A DNA stretch of 64,000 nucleotides, taken from positions 62,001 through 126,000 of the forward strand of contig JAHRFE010000040.1 in the NCBI GenBank assembly GCA_019084245.1, in the 5' to 3' direction. Source of the DNA: Hoeflea sp. (GTDB lineage Bacteria; Pseudomonadota; Alphaproteobacteria; Rhizobiales; Rhizobiaceae). Position 1 is the stretch's first letter; each line of letters opens with the position of its first letter. The notes beneath the pieces were generated by a model. That model searched no databases, had not been told where the DNA came from, and saw only the letters and a program-made list of their open reading frames with translations. The translations under genes and the position numbers were made by a program. This document shows, in pieces, positions 16,639-26,055 of this stretch.

Positions 16639-17766
16639 ATGACGCCAGAGAGCCCATCGAAGCCGGCCTGGTCGGCCCCGCGCGGCATCCCCGTGTCGAT
16701 CCTCACCGGATTTCTGGGAGCGGGCAAGACAACCTTGCTCAACCGCTTGATCCGTGATCCGTGGCTCAGCGACGCGGCGCTGATCATCAATGAATTCGGC
16801 GATATCGGCATTGATCACCTGTTTGTCGAAAGCTCCGGTGACGGGGTGATCGAACTTTCAGACGGATGCCTGTGCTGCACCGTGCGCGGCGAACTGGTGG
16901 ACACGCTGGCGGACCTGATGGACCGGATGCAGTCGGGGCGCGTCCGGCCGTTCTCGCGGGTGGTCATCGAGACCACGGGGCTTGCCGACCCTGTTCCGGT
17001 CATGCAGTCGGTGATCGGCCATCCGGCGCTGGGTCAATCCTACCGGCTTGAAGGTCTGGTCACCGTTGTCGATGCGGTCAATGGTCTCTCGACGCTCTCC
17101 GCCCACGACGAAGCGCGCCGCCAGGTAGCGGTGGCCGATACACTGGTGCTCTCGAAGACCGGCCTTGTGCCGCCCTCGGAGGACTTGCGCGCGCTCCTGC
17201 ATACTCTCAATCCGCTGGCGCGCGTCCTGGATGCAGGCGGCCCCGATATCACGGCCCAGGGCCTGTTCGACACCGGAGCCTATGACCCCGGCACACGCAG
17301 TCTTGATGTGGCGCGGTGGCTGATTTCGAGGGACGACGGTCACGATCATCACCACCATCATGCCCATGATGTGAACCGTCACAATGCTGACATCCGCGCC
17401 GAATCCATGGTTTTTGAGAAGCCGGTTTCGCCTGAAGCGCTGATGATGTTTCTCGATCTGCTGCGCTCGGCACACGGTCCGAACCTCTTGCGGATGAAGG
17501 GCATCATCAAGCTGTCGGATGATCCGTCGCGCCCGCTCGTGCTGCACGCGGTGCAAAGCCTGATGTCGGAACCGGTAAGATTGGCGGCCTGGCCTGAGGG
17601 CGCCGGGCACAAGACCAGACTGGTGGTGATCACCAGGGACATGCCTCAAGGCTTTGTCAGCGAGCTGTTTTCGGCCTTTGCCGACGAACCCGGAATCGGG
17701 CGTCCGGACAGGGCCGCGCTTGCCGAAAATCCGCTGGTCATCCCTGGCATGACGTCGTCGCGATAG
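16639..17766 (+). CDS. CobW/G3E family GTP-binding metallochaperone
   Basis: 375-residue P-loop GTPase of the COG0523 group, which delivers metal (zinc or cobalt) to client enzymes. Walker A is GFLGAGKTT (residues 24-32), the metal-binding CxCC motif is GCLCC (Cys77, Cys79, Cys80), and SKTG stands where the NKxD-like base-recognition motif is expected. A histidine-rich run (about residues 232-248) suggests metal storage or sensing. The C-terminal CobW_C domain is present. It is likely co-transcribed with the carboxypeptidase. Whether it serves cobalamin synthesis or zinc homeostasis is not decided by sequence. Confidence 0.9.
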   Translation: MTPESPSKPAWSAPRGIPVSILTGFLGAGKTTLLNRLIRDPWLSDAALIINEFGDIGIDHLFVESSGDGVIELSDGCLCCTVRGELVDTLADLMDRMQSGRVRPFSRVVIETTGLADPVPVMQSVIGHPALGQSYRLEGLVTVVDAVNGLSTLSAHDEARRQVAVADTLVLSKTGLVPPSEDLRALLHTLNPLARVLDAGGPDITAQGLFDTGAYDPGTRSLDVARWLISRDDGHDHHHHHAHDVNRHNADIRAESMVFEKPVSPEALMMFLDLLRSAHGPNLLRMKGIIKLSDDPSRPLVLHAVQSLMSEPVRLAAWPEGAGHKTRLVVITRDMPQGFVSELFSAFADEPGIGRPDRAALAENPLVIPGMTSSR

Positions 17767-17771
17767 CGGGA

Positions 17772-17999
17772 TCAGGCCTTCTCGATCAGGAAGGCGTGAC
17801 CGCCTTCGACCGGCTGGCTGCTCAACAGCTGATGACCGTCTTCCCGGCAGAAATGCGGAATGTCGATCACCGCCAGCGGATCGGTGGTCTCGATCCGGAG
17901 CCGAGCACCAGTGGCCAGGTCGCGCAGATGCTTGCGAGTGCGCAACACCGGAAGCGGGCATTTGAGCCCACGCAGATCGAGTGCATCGCTGCCGCTCAA
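17772..17999 (-). CDS. TusA/SirA family sulfurtransferase
   Basis: 75 residues with the family motif KCPLPVL, Cys14 being the expected persulfide carrier. TusA-type proteins relay sulfur for tRNA thiolation or molybdenum cofactor biosynthesis; this one may also serve the Mo enzyme in the window (speculative). The start is a TTG that overlaps the TGA of the L,D-transpeptidase gene as TTGA, indicating translational coupling. It converges on the CobW-type gene. Confidence 0.88.
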   Translation of the reverse strand: MSGSDALDLRGLKCPLPVLRTRKHLRDLATGARLRIETTDPLAVIDIPHFCREDGHQLLSSQPVEGGHAFLIEKA

Positions 18000-19264
18000 T
18001 TCTTGCTCCAGATTTTCCAGAACGGTTTTTCGGCCTGAGTCGCCTGAGACTGCTGCTGCACGGTCTCCACCTGTGCGGATGCGGCAGGGTTGGGGACGGG
18101 AACGGGAATGCCGCCGAGCGCAGGCTCCGGAGTTGTTTGTTCCACCACCTCTGCCGCCTCTGCCGCCTCTGCGGGGTCTGCAACGCTCGCTACAGACGTC
18201 TCGGCGGGCGAAGGCATGAGCGGTGTTGCGGGTGGTGATCCTGGCGCCAGGGCCCTGAGCGGATTGCCGGTGGAAAACAGGCTGAGAACCGGTACGGACG
18301 CAGTCTGCCCGCCGTTGGTAGCCATTCTGGCGGCCAGCTGGGCTTCTTTCTCGGCGCGCCGGGCTTCGGCTGCAGCCTTGGCCTCATTGGTGGCGATCTG
18401 CCTGGCTTTCTCCCGATCAAATTTGTCGGCAGCCTTGAGAAAGCTCTCGTTCCAGGACTTCTCGTAGGCATAGTGGGCAGAGGCCAGCGTGGTTGGCACG
18501 CTCGCCGGCGGGCATGCCGCACTTGCCTGAAACGCGGCGTTCTCAATCTCGGGGATCTGGTTGAAGACGTACTGGCGATCGCACACTTCCACCTTGGGCG
18601 GGCGCTTCGTCAGTTCGAAATGATCGTAGCCGACCTTCAGCATCTTCCAGAACTCGAAATGCTCGCTGTCGCGGTGCCGCGCCATATTTTCAGGCGTCAT
18701 GCGGAAGGGCAGCGCCTCGACCAGGAAATACTCCTGTCCGCCCTTGAAGGCGTCCCGGGCAAAACCGTAGATTTCCAGCACCTGCTCGTCGGTCATCGAA
18801 TAGCAGCCCGCCGATGAGCAGGCGCCATGAACCATCAGGTTCGTTCCGGTGCGGCCATGGGAGCGGTCATAGCTGTTGGGGAATCCCATGTTGAACGACA
18901 GATAGTAGCTCGACTTCGGATTCATCTGCGCCGGGTAGATCCGGTAAAAGCCCTCTGGCGCCTGCCGGTCGCCTTCCTTGAATTTGGGTCCGAGCCCACC
19001 AGACCATTTGCAGATTTCATAGGAGGCAATGATGTCGAAACGGCCATTGCCCTTTTGCTTCCATACTTCCAGAACGCCTTCTTCCTTGAATATCCGCATC
19101 ATGATCGGCGACCGCGTGCTCATGTCCTGCGCCTTCATCTTGTTGACAAGCTTGGCGGGCAGCGGGTGTTCGACCTTGTTGGAGACGGAGTCGAGTGCGT
19201 CCTGGCACCCGGTCAGGCCCAGAAGCAGAATGGGGAGGAATCGCAGTGTTCGCATTGGAGTCAT
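17996..19264 (-). CDS. L,D-transpeptidase family lipoprotein (YafK/DpaA-like)
   Basis: About 422 residues. A lipobox (LLGLTGC) follows a short hydrophobic signal, so it is probably an envelope lipoprotein. The YkuD domain follows, with catalytic HGACSSAGCYSM near residue 150. Members cross-link peptidoglycan or act on lipoprotein-peptidoglycan links. The C-terminal part is an Ala/Glu/Lys helical stretch, then a Pro/Ala/Thr-rich low-complexity tail of over 100 residues ending in WKIWSKN. The ATG at 19264 has an AAGAGA site; 19255 and 19285 are alternatives. Confidence 0.88.
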   Translation of the reverse strand: MTPMRTLRFLPILLLGLTGCQDALDSVSNKVEHPLPAKLVNKMKAQDMSTRSPIMMRIFKEEGVLEVWKQKGNGRFDIIASYEICKWSGGLGPKFKEGDRQAPEGFYRIYPAQMNPKSSYYLSFNMGFPNSYDRSHGRTGTNLMVHGACSSAGCYSMTDEQVLEIYGFARDAFKGGQEYFLVEALPFRMTPENMARHRDSEHFEFWKMLKVGYDHFELTKRPPKVEVCDRQYVFNQIPEIENAAFQASAACPPASVPTTLASAHYAYEKSWNESFLKAADKFDREKARQIATNEAKAAAEARRAEKEAQLAARMATNGGQTASVPVLSLFSTGNPLRALAPGSPPATPLMPSPAETSVASVADPAEAAEAAEVVEQTTPEPALGGIPVPVPNPAASAQVETVQQQSQATQAEKPFWKIWSKN

Positions 19265-19458
19265 GGTGTCTCTTGAACTTCGCAATTGCTGGTTCGGCGC
19301 CGATGTGCCGCTTTTGAAGCGACCTGCGGCCGGGCAGTTCGTGCAACTTTACACCAAACACGGTTCATGAAGCATTAACCGTTCTGGCGTTTGGCCGCAA
19401 TATCCCGTCCCGGGCGAGCGTAGATGCCGTTGCAAATGTGGCCCGATTGCGGCGACTG

Positions 19459-20415
19459 TCAGCCGATCTGCCGTCCGATCTTGAGAAACTTCTTGCGCCG
19501 ATCTGCCCTGAGCTCGTCGCCCGAATGGGCGGACAGTTCTGCGAGCGCGGCGGCGATCGTGTCTCCGGCGCGGGCGATGACGCCGGCGTGATCGCGATGG
19601 GCGCCGCCCACCGGTTCGGCAATGATGCCGTCGATGATGCCCAGGTCACGCAGATCCTCGGCGGTGATCTTCATCGATGTTGCGGCGTCGCGGGCACGGG
19701 TGGCATCACGCCACAGGATCGAGGCGGCCCCTTCGGGCGAGATCACCGAATAGATCGAATGTTCGAGCATGTAGACCCGGTTTCCGGTGGCGATGGCGAT
19801 GGCGCCGCCGGAGCCGCCTTCGCCGATGATAATCGATATCAGCGGCGCGCGGAGATTGAGGCAGGTTTCGGTTGAGCGGGCGATGGCTTCGGCCTGGCCC
19901 CGCTCTTCGGCGCCCACGCCGGGATAGGCGCCGGCCGTGTCGACAAGCGTGATCACCGGGATTTCGAACCGGTCGGCCAGTTCCATGATGCGGATGGCCT
20001 TGCGGTAGCCTTCCGGACGCGCAGAGCCGAAATTGTGGCGGATGCGGGTCTTGGTATCATGGCCCTTTTCCTGACCGATGACGACAACCGGCCGGCCGCG
20101 GAAACGGGCGAAACCAGCCTGGATGGCGGCATCCTCGGCGAATTTCCGGTCGCCGGCGAGCGGGGTGAATTCGTCAAACAGAGTCTTGGCGTAATCGCCG
20201 AAATGCGGCCGGTCCGGATGCCGGGCAACCTGAGTCTTCTGCCACGGGTTGAGCTTGCCATATATATCGGCCATGGCGTCGCGGGCCCTGGTTTCGAGCC
20301 GGGCGATCTCGTCGCCGGTGTCGATGCTCTCATCCTCGGAAGCCAGCTTCCTCAATTCATGGATCTTGCCCTCCAGGTCGGAGATGGGTTTTTCGAAATC
20401 AAGGTAATGGTGCAT
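19459..20415 (-). CDS. accA: Acetyl-CoA carboxylase carboxyltransferase subunit alpha
   Basis: Transfers the carboxyl group from biotin-BCCP to acetyl-CoA, first step of fatty acid synthesis, as an alpha2beta2 complex with AccD. 318 residues, full length. N-terminal [12 protein letters not shown] is characteristic, and the crotonase-like core shows [11 protein letters not shown] and [11 protein letters not shown]. The ATG at 20413-20415 is preferred; a TTG directly before it is in frame. It follows xerD by about 100 nt on the same strand, a conserved rhizobial order. Confidence 0.97.
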   Translation of the reverse strand: MHHYLDFEKPISDLEGKIHELRKLASEDESIDTGDEIARLETRARDAMADIYGKLNPWQKTQVARHPDRPHFGDYAKTLFDEFTPLAGDRKFAEDAAIQAGFARFRGRPVVVIGQEKGHDTKTRIRHNFGSARPEGYRKAIRIMELADRFEIPVITLVDTAGAYPGVGAEERGQAEAIARSTETCLNLRAPLISIIIGEGGSGGAIAIATGNRVYMLEHSIYSVISPEGAASILWRDATRARDAATSMKITAEDLRDLGIIDGIIAEPVGGAHRDHAGVIARAGDTIAAALAELSAHSGDELRADRRKKFLKIGRQIG

Positions 20416-20515
20416 CAAACTTTTCCGCGCGGGTATCCGCTTTTTGTATCGCCGGGCACAGTCAATCGCAGTCAGAAGGATCTGTCACGCGTTAGTTTGC
20501 CGCATGCGAGCGGGC

Positions 20516-21457
20516 TTAATCGCGATTTTTTGTGGCTTTTGCAAGGGGGTGATGATCATTGACCAATTGCCGCAGCCGCTCATCGAGCACATGCGTGTAG
20601 ATTTGAGTGGTCGAAATATCAGCGTGGCCCAACAACTCCTGGACCGCTCTGAGATCGGCGCCACCGGCCAGCAGATGGCTGGCGAAGGCATGGCGCAGCA
20701 CATGCGGCGAGACCTTGGCCACCGGGATACCGGCACGCCCGGCGACATCCTTGAGATCCCGGGCAAAGACCTGCCGCGACAGATGGCCTTCGGTCGAATT
20801 GGCCGGGAACAGGAAGCCCGCCTCCTGCGCCGCTTCGCCGATGGTCGCCAGCCAGGCGTCAAGCGCTGCGCGGGCCGGACGCGACATCGGCACCATGCGC
20901 TCCTTGGCGCCCTTGCCGCGCACGACCAGGAACCGGCCTTGATCGGCAAGCACGCGGTAGGGCAGGCTCACCAGTTCGCTGACCCGCATGCCGGTGGCGT
21001 AAAGCAGTTCCAGAAGCGCGCGAAAGCGTATGCGTTGCAGCGCCTCGGCCTTGTCCCGGGCCATTTCGATATCGGTCTGTGCCTGCGCCAGGAGCCGGGA
21101 GACATCCTCTATGCTGAGCACCTTTGGCAGCGACCGGCTCTTGCGCGGCGAATCGACCACGCCGGTCGGATCATCCGTGCGCAGTCCCTCGGCGTGCAGG
21201 AACTTGTAGAATTGCCGCAAGGCGGACAGCCGCCGCGCCTGCGATGCGGGGGAGAAGCCGCGTGCGGCGAGATCGCTGAGGAGGGCCCGGATGTCATCAG
21301 GCCGGGCGCTCGCCAGCGTCGATCCAAGCGATTTGAGCACGGCGGAGGCGTCGTCGAGGTCGCGGCGGTAGGCGTCAAGCGTATTGTTGGCCGCGCCGCG
21401 CTCGGCGCTCATCATCTCGAGAAAGGCTTCGGCATTGGCGGCGCTGAGATCGCGCAT
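20516..21457 (-). CDS. xerD: Site-specific tyrosine recombinase XerD
   Basis: 313 residues. The N-terminal SAM-like core-binding domain is followed by the catalytic domain with Arg in ATGMRVSEL, then [12 protein letters not shown] (H-x2-R), the later His in LLGHADIS, and nucleophile Tyr in TQIYTHV. XerD acts with XerC at dif to resolve chromosome dimers. Its setting between a small membrane gene and accA is the ordinary chromosomal one, so this is not an integrase of a mobile element. Confidence 0.94.
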   Translation of the reverse strand: MRDLSAANAEAFLEMMSAERGAANNTLDAYRRDLDDASAVLKSLGSTLASARPDDIRALLSDLAARGFSPASQARRLSALRQFYKFLHAEGLRTDDPTGVVDSPRKSRSLPKVLSIEDVSRLLAQAQTDIEMARDKAEALQRIRFRALLELLYATGMRVSELVSLPYRVLADQGRFLVVRGKGAKERMVPMSRPARAALDAWLATIGEAAQEAGFLFPANSTEGHLSRQVFARDLKDVAGRAGIPVAKVSPHVLRHAFASHLLAGGADLRAVQELLGHADISTTQIYTHVLDERLRQLVNDHHPLAKATKNRD

Positions 21458-21474
21458 GGCTGGGGATGGCCTTG

Positions 21475-21618
21475 TCAGCGGTTGAGTTTTTCAGTGGGGA
21501 CACGCACGGTGAGTTCGCGATCCACCGGTTGTACATACATCACCAGCGCAAACATCGAACCATAGACAATGCCAAAGAGCACGGCGCACAGGAACAGAAA
21601 TCGGAACAATGAGGGCAT
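21475..21618 (-). CDS. Small single-span membrane protein (47 aa), conserved upstream of xerD
   Basis: 47 residues: a basic start, one hydrophobic segment (about residues 5-30) and a short charged tail (PTEKLNR). The ATG at 21616-21618 follows a GGAG site. Longer in-frame starts would add an arginine-rich, non-conserved leader. It lies 17 nt before xerD on the same strand and is probably co-transcribed. A similar tiny gene is common at this place in rhizobia; no function is known. Confidence 0.65.
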   Translation of the reverse strand: MPSLFRFLFLCAVLFGIVYGSMFALVMYVQPVDRELTVRVPTEKLNR

Positions 21619-21844
21619 GAGGACTCCGGCGAACGTGCTAAATGCTGTTATGAGGCAGGGAGCGCGTTGTTTCAAGGCGGATGCGGACAGCCACGTGCGC
21701 TTGACGCGCCGCCGGACATGGCCAATAGAAGGGCCCAACCACTGGATTGCGGAGCTGTGCGCCAAAGTCCAGGCGCAAGGGACGCAGTAACATCCGAGGG
21801 GCGCGCATCATCCTCTTCCTAAATCGGGTTCGGTTTGAAGTTGT

Positions 21845-22468
21845 ATGCGTCAAGGGTGGGGGAGAGTGTTGACGCAACCGCAGCCAAGTGTGCTGGAGCA
21901 GGATATCGCCGCGGCGCGGAGTGTGCTCGGCCGCCGCAATCTGGTGTTTGTCGGCCTGATGGGAGCCGGGAAGTCAGCCATTGGCCGGCTTGTCGCGCAG
22001 ATGCTCGATATTCCGTTTGTGGACTCCGATCATGAAATCGAGCGGGTGTCACGCATGTCGATCCCGGAACTTTTCGAGGCCTATGGCGAACCGGAATTCA
22101 GGGCGCTGGAAGCGCGGGTGATCAAGCGGCTGCTCAAGACCGGGCCGCGGGTCCTGTCGACCGGCGGTGGGGCGTTCATGAACGACGCCACCCGGGCGAT
22201 GGTGCTGGCGCACGGCCTTTCGGTCTGGTTGAAGGCGGATCTTGATGTGCTCTGGACGCGGGTTTCCAAACGCGATACCCGGCCGCTGCTCAAGACTGCC
22301 AATCCCAGGAAAACACTGTCCGATCTGCTTGACCAGCGCTATCCGGTCTATGCGAAGGCGGATGTGACGGTGCAGTCACGCGATGATGCCAAGGAAACAA
22401 TTGCTGCGGAAGCCATCGCTGCGGTAGCGCGGCTCGACCGCACTCAGAAGAAAGCACCCACGTCATGA
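21845..22468 (+). CDS. aroK: Shikimate kinase
   Basis: Phosphorylates shikimate with ATP, fifth step of the shikimate pathway. P-loop GLMGAGKSAIG near residue 42, shikimate-binding DSDHEIE and the STGGGAF motif are present. The start is uncertain: the ATG at 21845 has a weak site, while a TTG at 21869 follows GGGGGAG and would give a protein about 8 residues shorter. The stop overlaps the aroB start by ATGA. First gene of aroK-aroB-CNNM transporter. Confidence 0.94.
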   Translation: MRQGWGRVLTQPQPSVLEQDIAAARSVLGRRNLVFVGLMGAGKSAIGRLVAQMLDIPFVDSDHEIERVSRMSIPELFEAYGEPEFRALEARVIKRLLKTGPRVLSTGGGAFMNDATRAMVLAHGLSVWLKADLDVLWTRVSKRDTRPLLKTANPRKTLSDLLDQRYPVYAKADVTVQSRDDAKETIAAEAIAAVARLDRTQKKAPTS

Positions 22469-23589
22469 AGCATACGGAGTCCCGGGAAACTGTTCGTGTC
22501 GAACTTGGCCAGCGCAGCTATGACATTGTCATCGGTCCTGGACTGATCGCCGAGGCCGGCGCGGAAATCGCCAGGCACAATCCCGGCATCCGCTGCGCTG
22601 TCATCACCGACCGAAATGTCGCCGCAGCACATCTGGACGCCTTGCTTGCGAGCCTTGCCGCCGGCGGTGTGGAGGCTGCGCCGCTGGTGCTGGAGCCGGG
22701 TGAGAAAACCAAGCGCTTCGATGAGTTGATCCGGGTTTGCGACCATGTGCTGGGCGCAAGGCTTGAGCGTGGTGATGCGGTGGTGGCACTGGGCGGTGGC
22801 GTGATCGGCGATCTTGCGGGTTTTGCCGCGGGCATCGTGCGCCGCGGCATGGGCTTCATCCAGATCCCGACCAGCCTGCTCGCCCAGGTGGATTCCTCGG
22901 TGGGCGGCAAGACCGGCATCAATTCGCCGCACGGGAAAAACCTGATCGGGGTGTTTCATCAACCGGATCTGGTGCTGGCTGACACCGATGTGCTCGATAC
23001 ATTGCCGATCCGCGAGTTTCGCGCCGGATATGCCGAAGTGGCGAAATACGGCCTGATCGACCGTCCGGATTTTTTTACCTGGCTTGAGACGAACTGGCGC
23101 GACGTCTTTGCAGGCGGCCAGGCGCGCATTCACGCCATTGCCACAGGGTGCCAGGCCAAGGCCAGCGTGGTGGCTGCCGACGAGCGGGAAAGCGGCGCGC
23201 GGGCATTGCTCAACTTTGGACATACATTCGGACATGCGCTGGAAGCTGCGACCGGCTATGACGGCGCCCGGCTGGTGCATGGCGAGGGCGTCGCCATCGG
23301 CATGGTGCTGGCGCATGAGTTTTCCGCACGGATGAACCTCGCGAGCCCCGATGACGCGGTGCGCGTCGCGCGGCATCTGCGCGAGGTCGGCTTGCCGACG
23401 CGCATGTCGGACATTGAAGGCGGGCTGCCTCAGACCGATATACTGATGAAGCACATCGCGCAGGACAAGAAGGTCCGCCGCGGTGCGCTGACCTTCATTT
23501 TGACCCATGGCGTTGGCCAGTGTTTCGTATCTGACAATGTGCCGGGGGATGAAGTGTATCGATTTCTGGAAGAGAAACGGGCAACATGA
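22465..23589 (+). CDS. aroB: 3-dehydroquinate synthase
   Basis: Converts DAHP to 3-dehydroquinate, with NAD+ and a divalent metal. 374 residues. GGGVIGDLAGFAA (NAD site), KYGLIDRP, and the metal ligands in NFGHTFGHALE and HGEGVAIGM are intact. Both ends overlap neighbours by ATGA (aroK before, the CNNM gene after), so the three genes are translationally coupled. Confidence 0.97.
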   Translation: MKHTESRETVRVELGQRSYDIVIGPGLIAEAGAEIARHNPGIRCAVITDRNVAAAHLDALLASLAAGGVEAAPLVLEPGEKTKRFDELIRVCDHVLGARLERGDAVVALGGGVIGDLAGFAAGIVRRGMGFIQIPTSLLAQVDSSVGGKTGINSPHGKNLIGVFHQPDLVLADTDVLDTLPIREFRAGYAEVAKYGLIDRPDFFTWLETNWRDVFAGGQARIHAIATGCQAKASVVAADERESGARALLNFGHTFGHALEAATGYDGARLVHGEGVAIGMVLAHEFSARMNLASPDDAVRVARHLREVGLPTRMSDIEGGLPQTDILMKHIAQDKKVRRGALTFILTHGVGQCFVSDNVPGDEVYRFLEEKRAT

Positions 23590-24881
23590 TGTTGGAAACT
23601 ATTGGCGCAATCCTGACCGAGAACGGTCTGACCATTCTGGCCATTCTGGTCCTCATCGCTTTGTCAGCCTTTTTCTCGGGCTCTGAAACAGCTCTGACGG
23701 CTGCATCCCGGGCTCGGATGCACTCGCTCGAGACTGGCGGTGACTTGCGCGCCGGAACTGTCAACGTGTTGATCGAGCGCAAGGACCGGCTGATCGGAGC
23801 GCTGTTGATCGGCAACAATCTGGTCAACATTTTGGCTTCGGCGCTGGCCACCAGCCTGTTGCTGTCAATCTTTGGCGATTCCGGCGTCGCGGTGGCGACC
23901 CTGACCATGACCCTGCTTCTGGTGATATTTGCTGAAGTCCTGCCCAAGAGCTGGGCGATCTCGGCGCCTGACCGGTTCGCCCTTTTTGTAGCCCCGGTGG
24001 TCAAGGTCTTCGTTTTCGTTGTTGGCCCATTGTCGAGCTTTATCAACTGGATCGTGCGCAAGATCATGTCTGTGTTCGGCATCACCTTTGGATCTGAGGT
24101 CTCGATGCTATCGGCGCATGAGGAAATCCGCGGCGCAGTTGATCTGCTTCACCGTGAAGGCTCGGTGATCAAGGCGGACCGAGACCGGCTCGGCGGGGTG
24201 CTCGATCTCGGCGAGCTGGAAGTTTCTGACGTCATGATTCACCGCACCTCGATGCGGATGCTCAATGCCGACGAGACGCCGGAAGTCAATGTCCGCGCCG
24301 TACTCGAGAGCCCTTACACGCGGATGCCGATATGGCGCGGGTCGACCGACAACATCATCGGCATCGTCCATGCCAAGGATGTGTTGCGGGTGCTGGCGGA
24401 AGTTTCCAACGAGCCGCAGCGCATGGATGTCGTCAAGATCGCGCAAAAGCCGTGGTTCGTGCCCGACACGACCAGCGTGCCGGACCAGCTCAATGCGTTC
24501 CTGAGGCGCAAGGCGCATATCGCCATCGTCGTGGACGAATATGGTGAGGTGGAAGGGTTGGTGACGCTCGAGGATATTCTCGAAGAGATCGTCGGCGACA
24601 TCACCGACGAGCACGACACCGAGGTTCAGGGTGTCCACCAGGAAGCCGACGGATCGATCGTCGTTGACGGATCAGTGCCGATTCGCGATCTCAACCGGGC
24701 GCTCGACTGGTCGCTGCCCGATGACGAGGCGACCACCGTGGCTGGCCTTGTGATCCACGAATCGCAGACAATTCCCGAGGAGAAGCAGGCCTTCACCTTT
24801 CACGGCAAGCGATTCGTGGTGATGAAGCGGGACCGCAATCGAATCACCCGGCTCAGAATCAGGCCTGCCGACAAGATCTGA
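23586..24881 (+). CDS. HlyC/CorC (CNNM) family transporter
   Basis: 431 residues. An N-terminal CNNM/DUF21 domain with about four hydrophobic segments is followed by a CBS pair (residues about 205-335) and a C-terminal CorC_HlyC domain (VDGSVPIRDLN onwards). Family members are linked to magnesium or cobalt efflux and resistance; the older label hemolysin is not meaningful. It overlaps aroB by four bases and converges on bolA. Confidence 0.92.
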   Translation: MMLETIGAILTENGLTILAILVLIALSAFFSGSETALTAASRARMHSLETGGDLRAGTVNVLIERKDRLIGALLIGNNLVNILASALATSLLLSIFGDSGVAVATLTMTLLLVIFAEVLPKSWAISAPDRFALFVAPVVKVFVFVVGPLSSFINWIVRKIMSVFGITFGSEVSMLSAHEEIRGAVDLLHREGSVIKADRDRLGGVLDLGELEVSDVMIHRTSMRMLNADETPEVNVRAVLESPYTRMPIWRGSTDNIIGIVHAKDVLRVLAEVSNEPQRMDVVKIAQKPWFVPDTTSVPDQLNAFLRRKAHIAIVVDEYGEVEGLVTLEDILEEIVGDITDEHDTEVQGVHQEADGSIVVDGSVPIRDLNRALDWSLPDDEATTVAGLVIHESQTIPEEKQAFTFHGKRFVVMKRDRNRITRLRIRPADKI

Positions 24882-24917
24882 GAGGCGCGATGCCCGTTGG
24901 ATTTGGCGCCGCAAACG

Positions 24918-25220
24918 CTACCAGCGTGTCGTTTCTCCGGGTGCAGATGCTTCGACAGCCATGGCATGAAGTCCGCCGTCGAGTTCATCCTTGAGCAGTT
25001 CGTTGACAGCGCGGTGGCGCTCGATGCGACTCATGCCTGCAAAGGCTGGCGCAACGATGCGGATGCGGAAATGGGTTTCGCCGGTGCCATCGAAGGATCC
25101 ATGATGATCGCTGTCGGAATGATGATGTCCGGCGTGCAGATGGCTTTCATTGATCACCACGAGCCGTTCGGGCTCGAAGCATACCGTCAGCGCTGTTTCA
25201 ATGCGGCTTTGGCGGGACAT
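24918..25220 (-). CDS. BolA family protein
   Basis: 100 residues with BolA features: LVVINESHLHAGH near the middle and THFRIRIVAPAFAGMSRIERHR, followed by LLKDELDGGLHAM. BolA proteins pair with monothiol glutaredoxins in iron-sulfur trafficking and iron regulation. The ATG at 25218-25220 follows GAGGAG; an upstream in-frame start would add five residues. It diverges from the J-domain gene across 146 nt. Confidence 0.93.
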   Translation of the reverse strand: MSRQSRIETALTVCFEPERLVVINESHLHAGHHHSDSDHHGSFDGTGETHFRIRIVAPAFAGMSRIERHRAVNELLKDELDGGLHAMAVEASAPGETTRW

Positions 25221-25366
25221 GCGGACGCTCCTCAAGGTTCGATGCGGTCATAAATATCGGCTGTCACGATTTGCGTGGTGGCATTCGACGCCGAGACGGG
25301 GTACGCAGCTTGAATCATCCCTGTCAATCCTTGTTCGTTAACGTGCAGAGCACCATAATTGTCGAC

Positions 25367-25984
25367 ATGAAACTGGATTCCAAATATTTCGACCGCATCC
25401 GGGTCCGCCGCAAGGGCGAGCGTCCGGTTGAGCCATCCACGCCTGAATGCCAGTGGGATGGGTGTTCCAAGCCCGGCGTTCACCGCGCGCCGGTTGGCCG
25501 TGACGCCGAAGGCCAGTATTTCCTGTTCTGCTTCGAGCACGCGCGGGACTACAACAAGGGATACAATTACTTTTCGGGCCTGTCCGATGGCGAGATCGCG
25601 CGCTACCAGAAGGAGGCGCTGACCGGGCACCGGCCAACATGGAAAATGGGCGTCAACCGCTCGGCCGAAAGCGGACCCACCCAGTCCACCGCAAAATCCG
25701 GATCTGCGACCGCGCAGGCGCGGATGCGCGACCCGCACGGGTTCTTCAACGGTCCGCGCCCGACCCGGTCTGTCCGGGCGCGAAAGGTGAAATCGCTGGA
25801 GGCCAAGGCGTTCGATACTCTGGGCCTGGCTGCAAACGCGACCTCGGCGGAGATCAAGACCCGCTACAAGGATCTGGTCAAGCAACACCACCCCGACGCC
25901 AATGGCGGCGACCGCGGCTCGGAAGACCGTTTTCGCGCCGTCATCCAGGCCTACCAATTGTTAAAGCAGTCTGGTTTCTGCTAA
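25367..25984 (+). CDS. J-domain protein with N-terminal Cys/His domain
   Basis: 205 residues. The C-terminal J domain (about residues 145-205) has the HPD tripeptide (KQHHPDAN) needed to stimulate DnaK-type ATPases. The N-terminal region carries Cys28, Cys33, Cys55 and His58 spaced like a zinc site, then a conserved aromatic run (YNKGYNYF). The linker between them is low in conserved features. The start at 25367 is the last ATG before conserved sequence. It lies just upstream of cobS. Client unknown. Confidence 0.88.
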   Translation: MKLDSKYFDRIRVRRKGERPVEPSTPECQWDGCSKPGVHRAPVGRDAEGQYFLFCFEHARDYNKGYNYFSGLSDGEIARYQKEALTGHRPTWKMGVNRSAESGPTQSTAKSGSATAQARMRDPHGFFNGPRPTRSVRARKVKSLEAKAFDTLGLAANATSAEIKTRYKDLVKQHHPDANGGDRGSEDRFRAVIQAYQLLKQSGFC

Positions 25985-26055
25985 GCGAACAGTCTAAGCA
26001 GGATCGGACAGGAGAGACGGCCCGTGGGCTTATAGAGCCAGGCCTTGGAGACAAG

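Noticed and set aside
20516-21457. Tyrosine recombinase as a sign of a mobile element
   Set aside because: The sequence and the accA neighbourhood fit housekeeping XerD.
21701-21729. TTGACG with a 17-nt spacer to AATAGA as an aroK promoter
   Set aside because: The -10 matches poorly and the site is over 110 nt from the gene, so the support is too weak.
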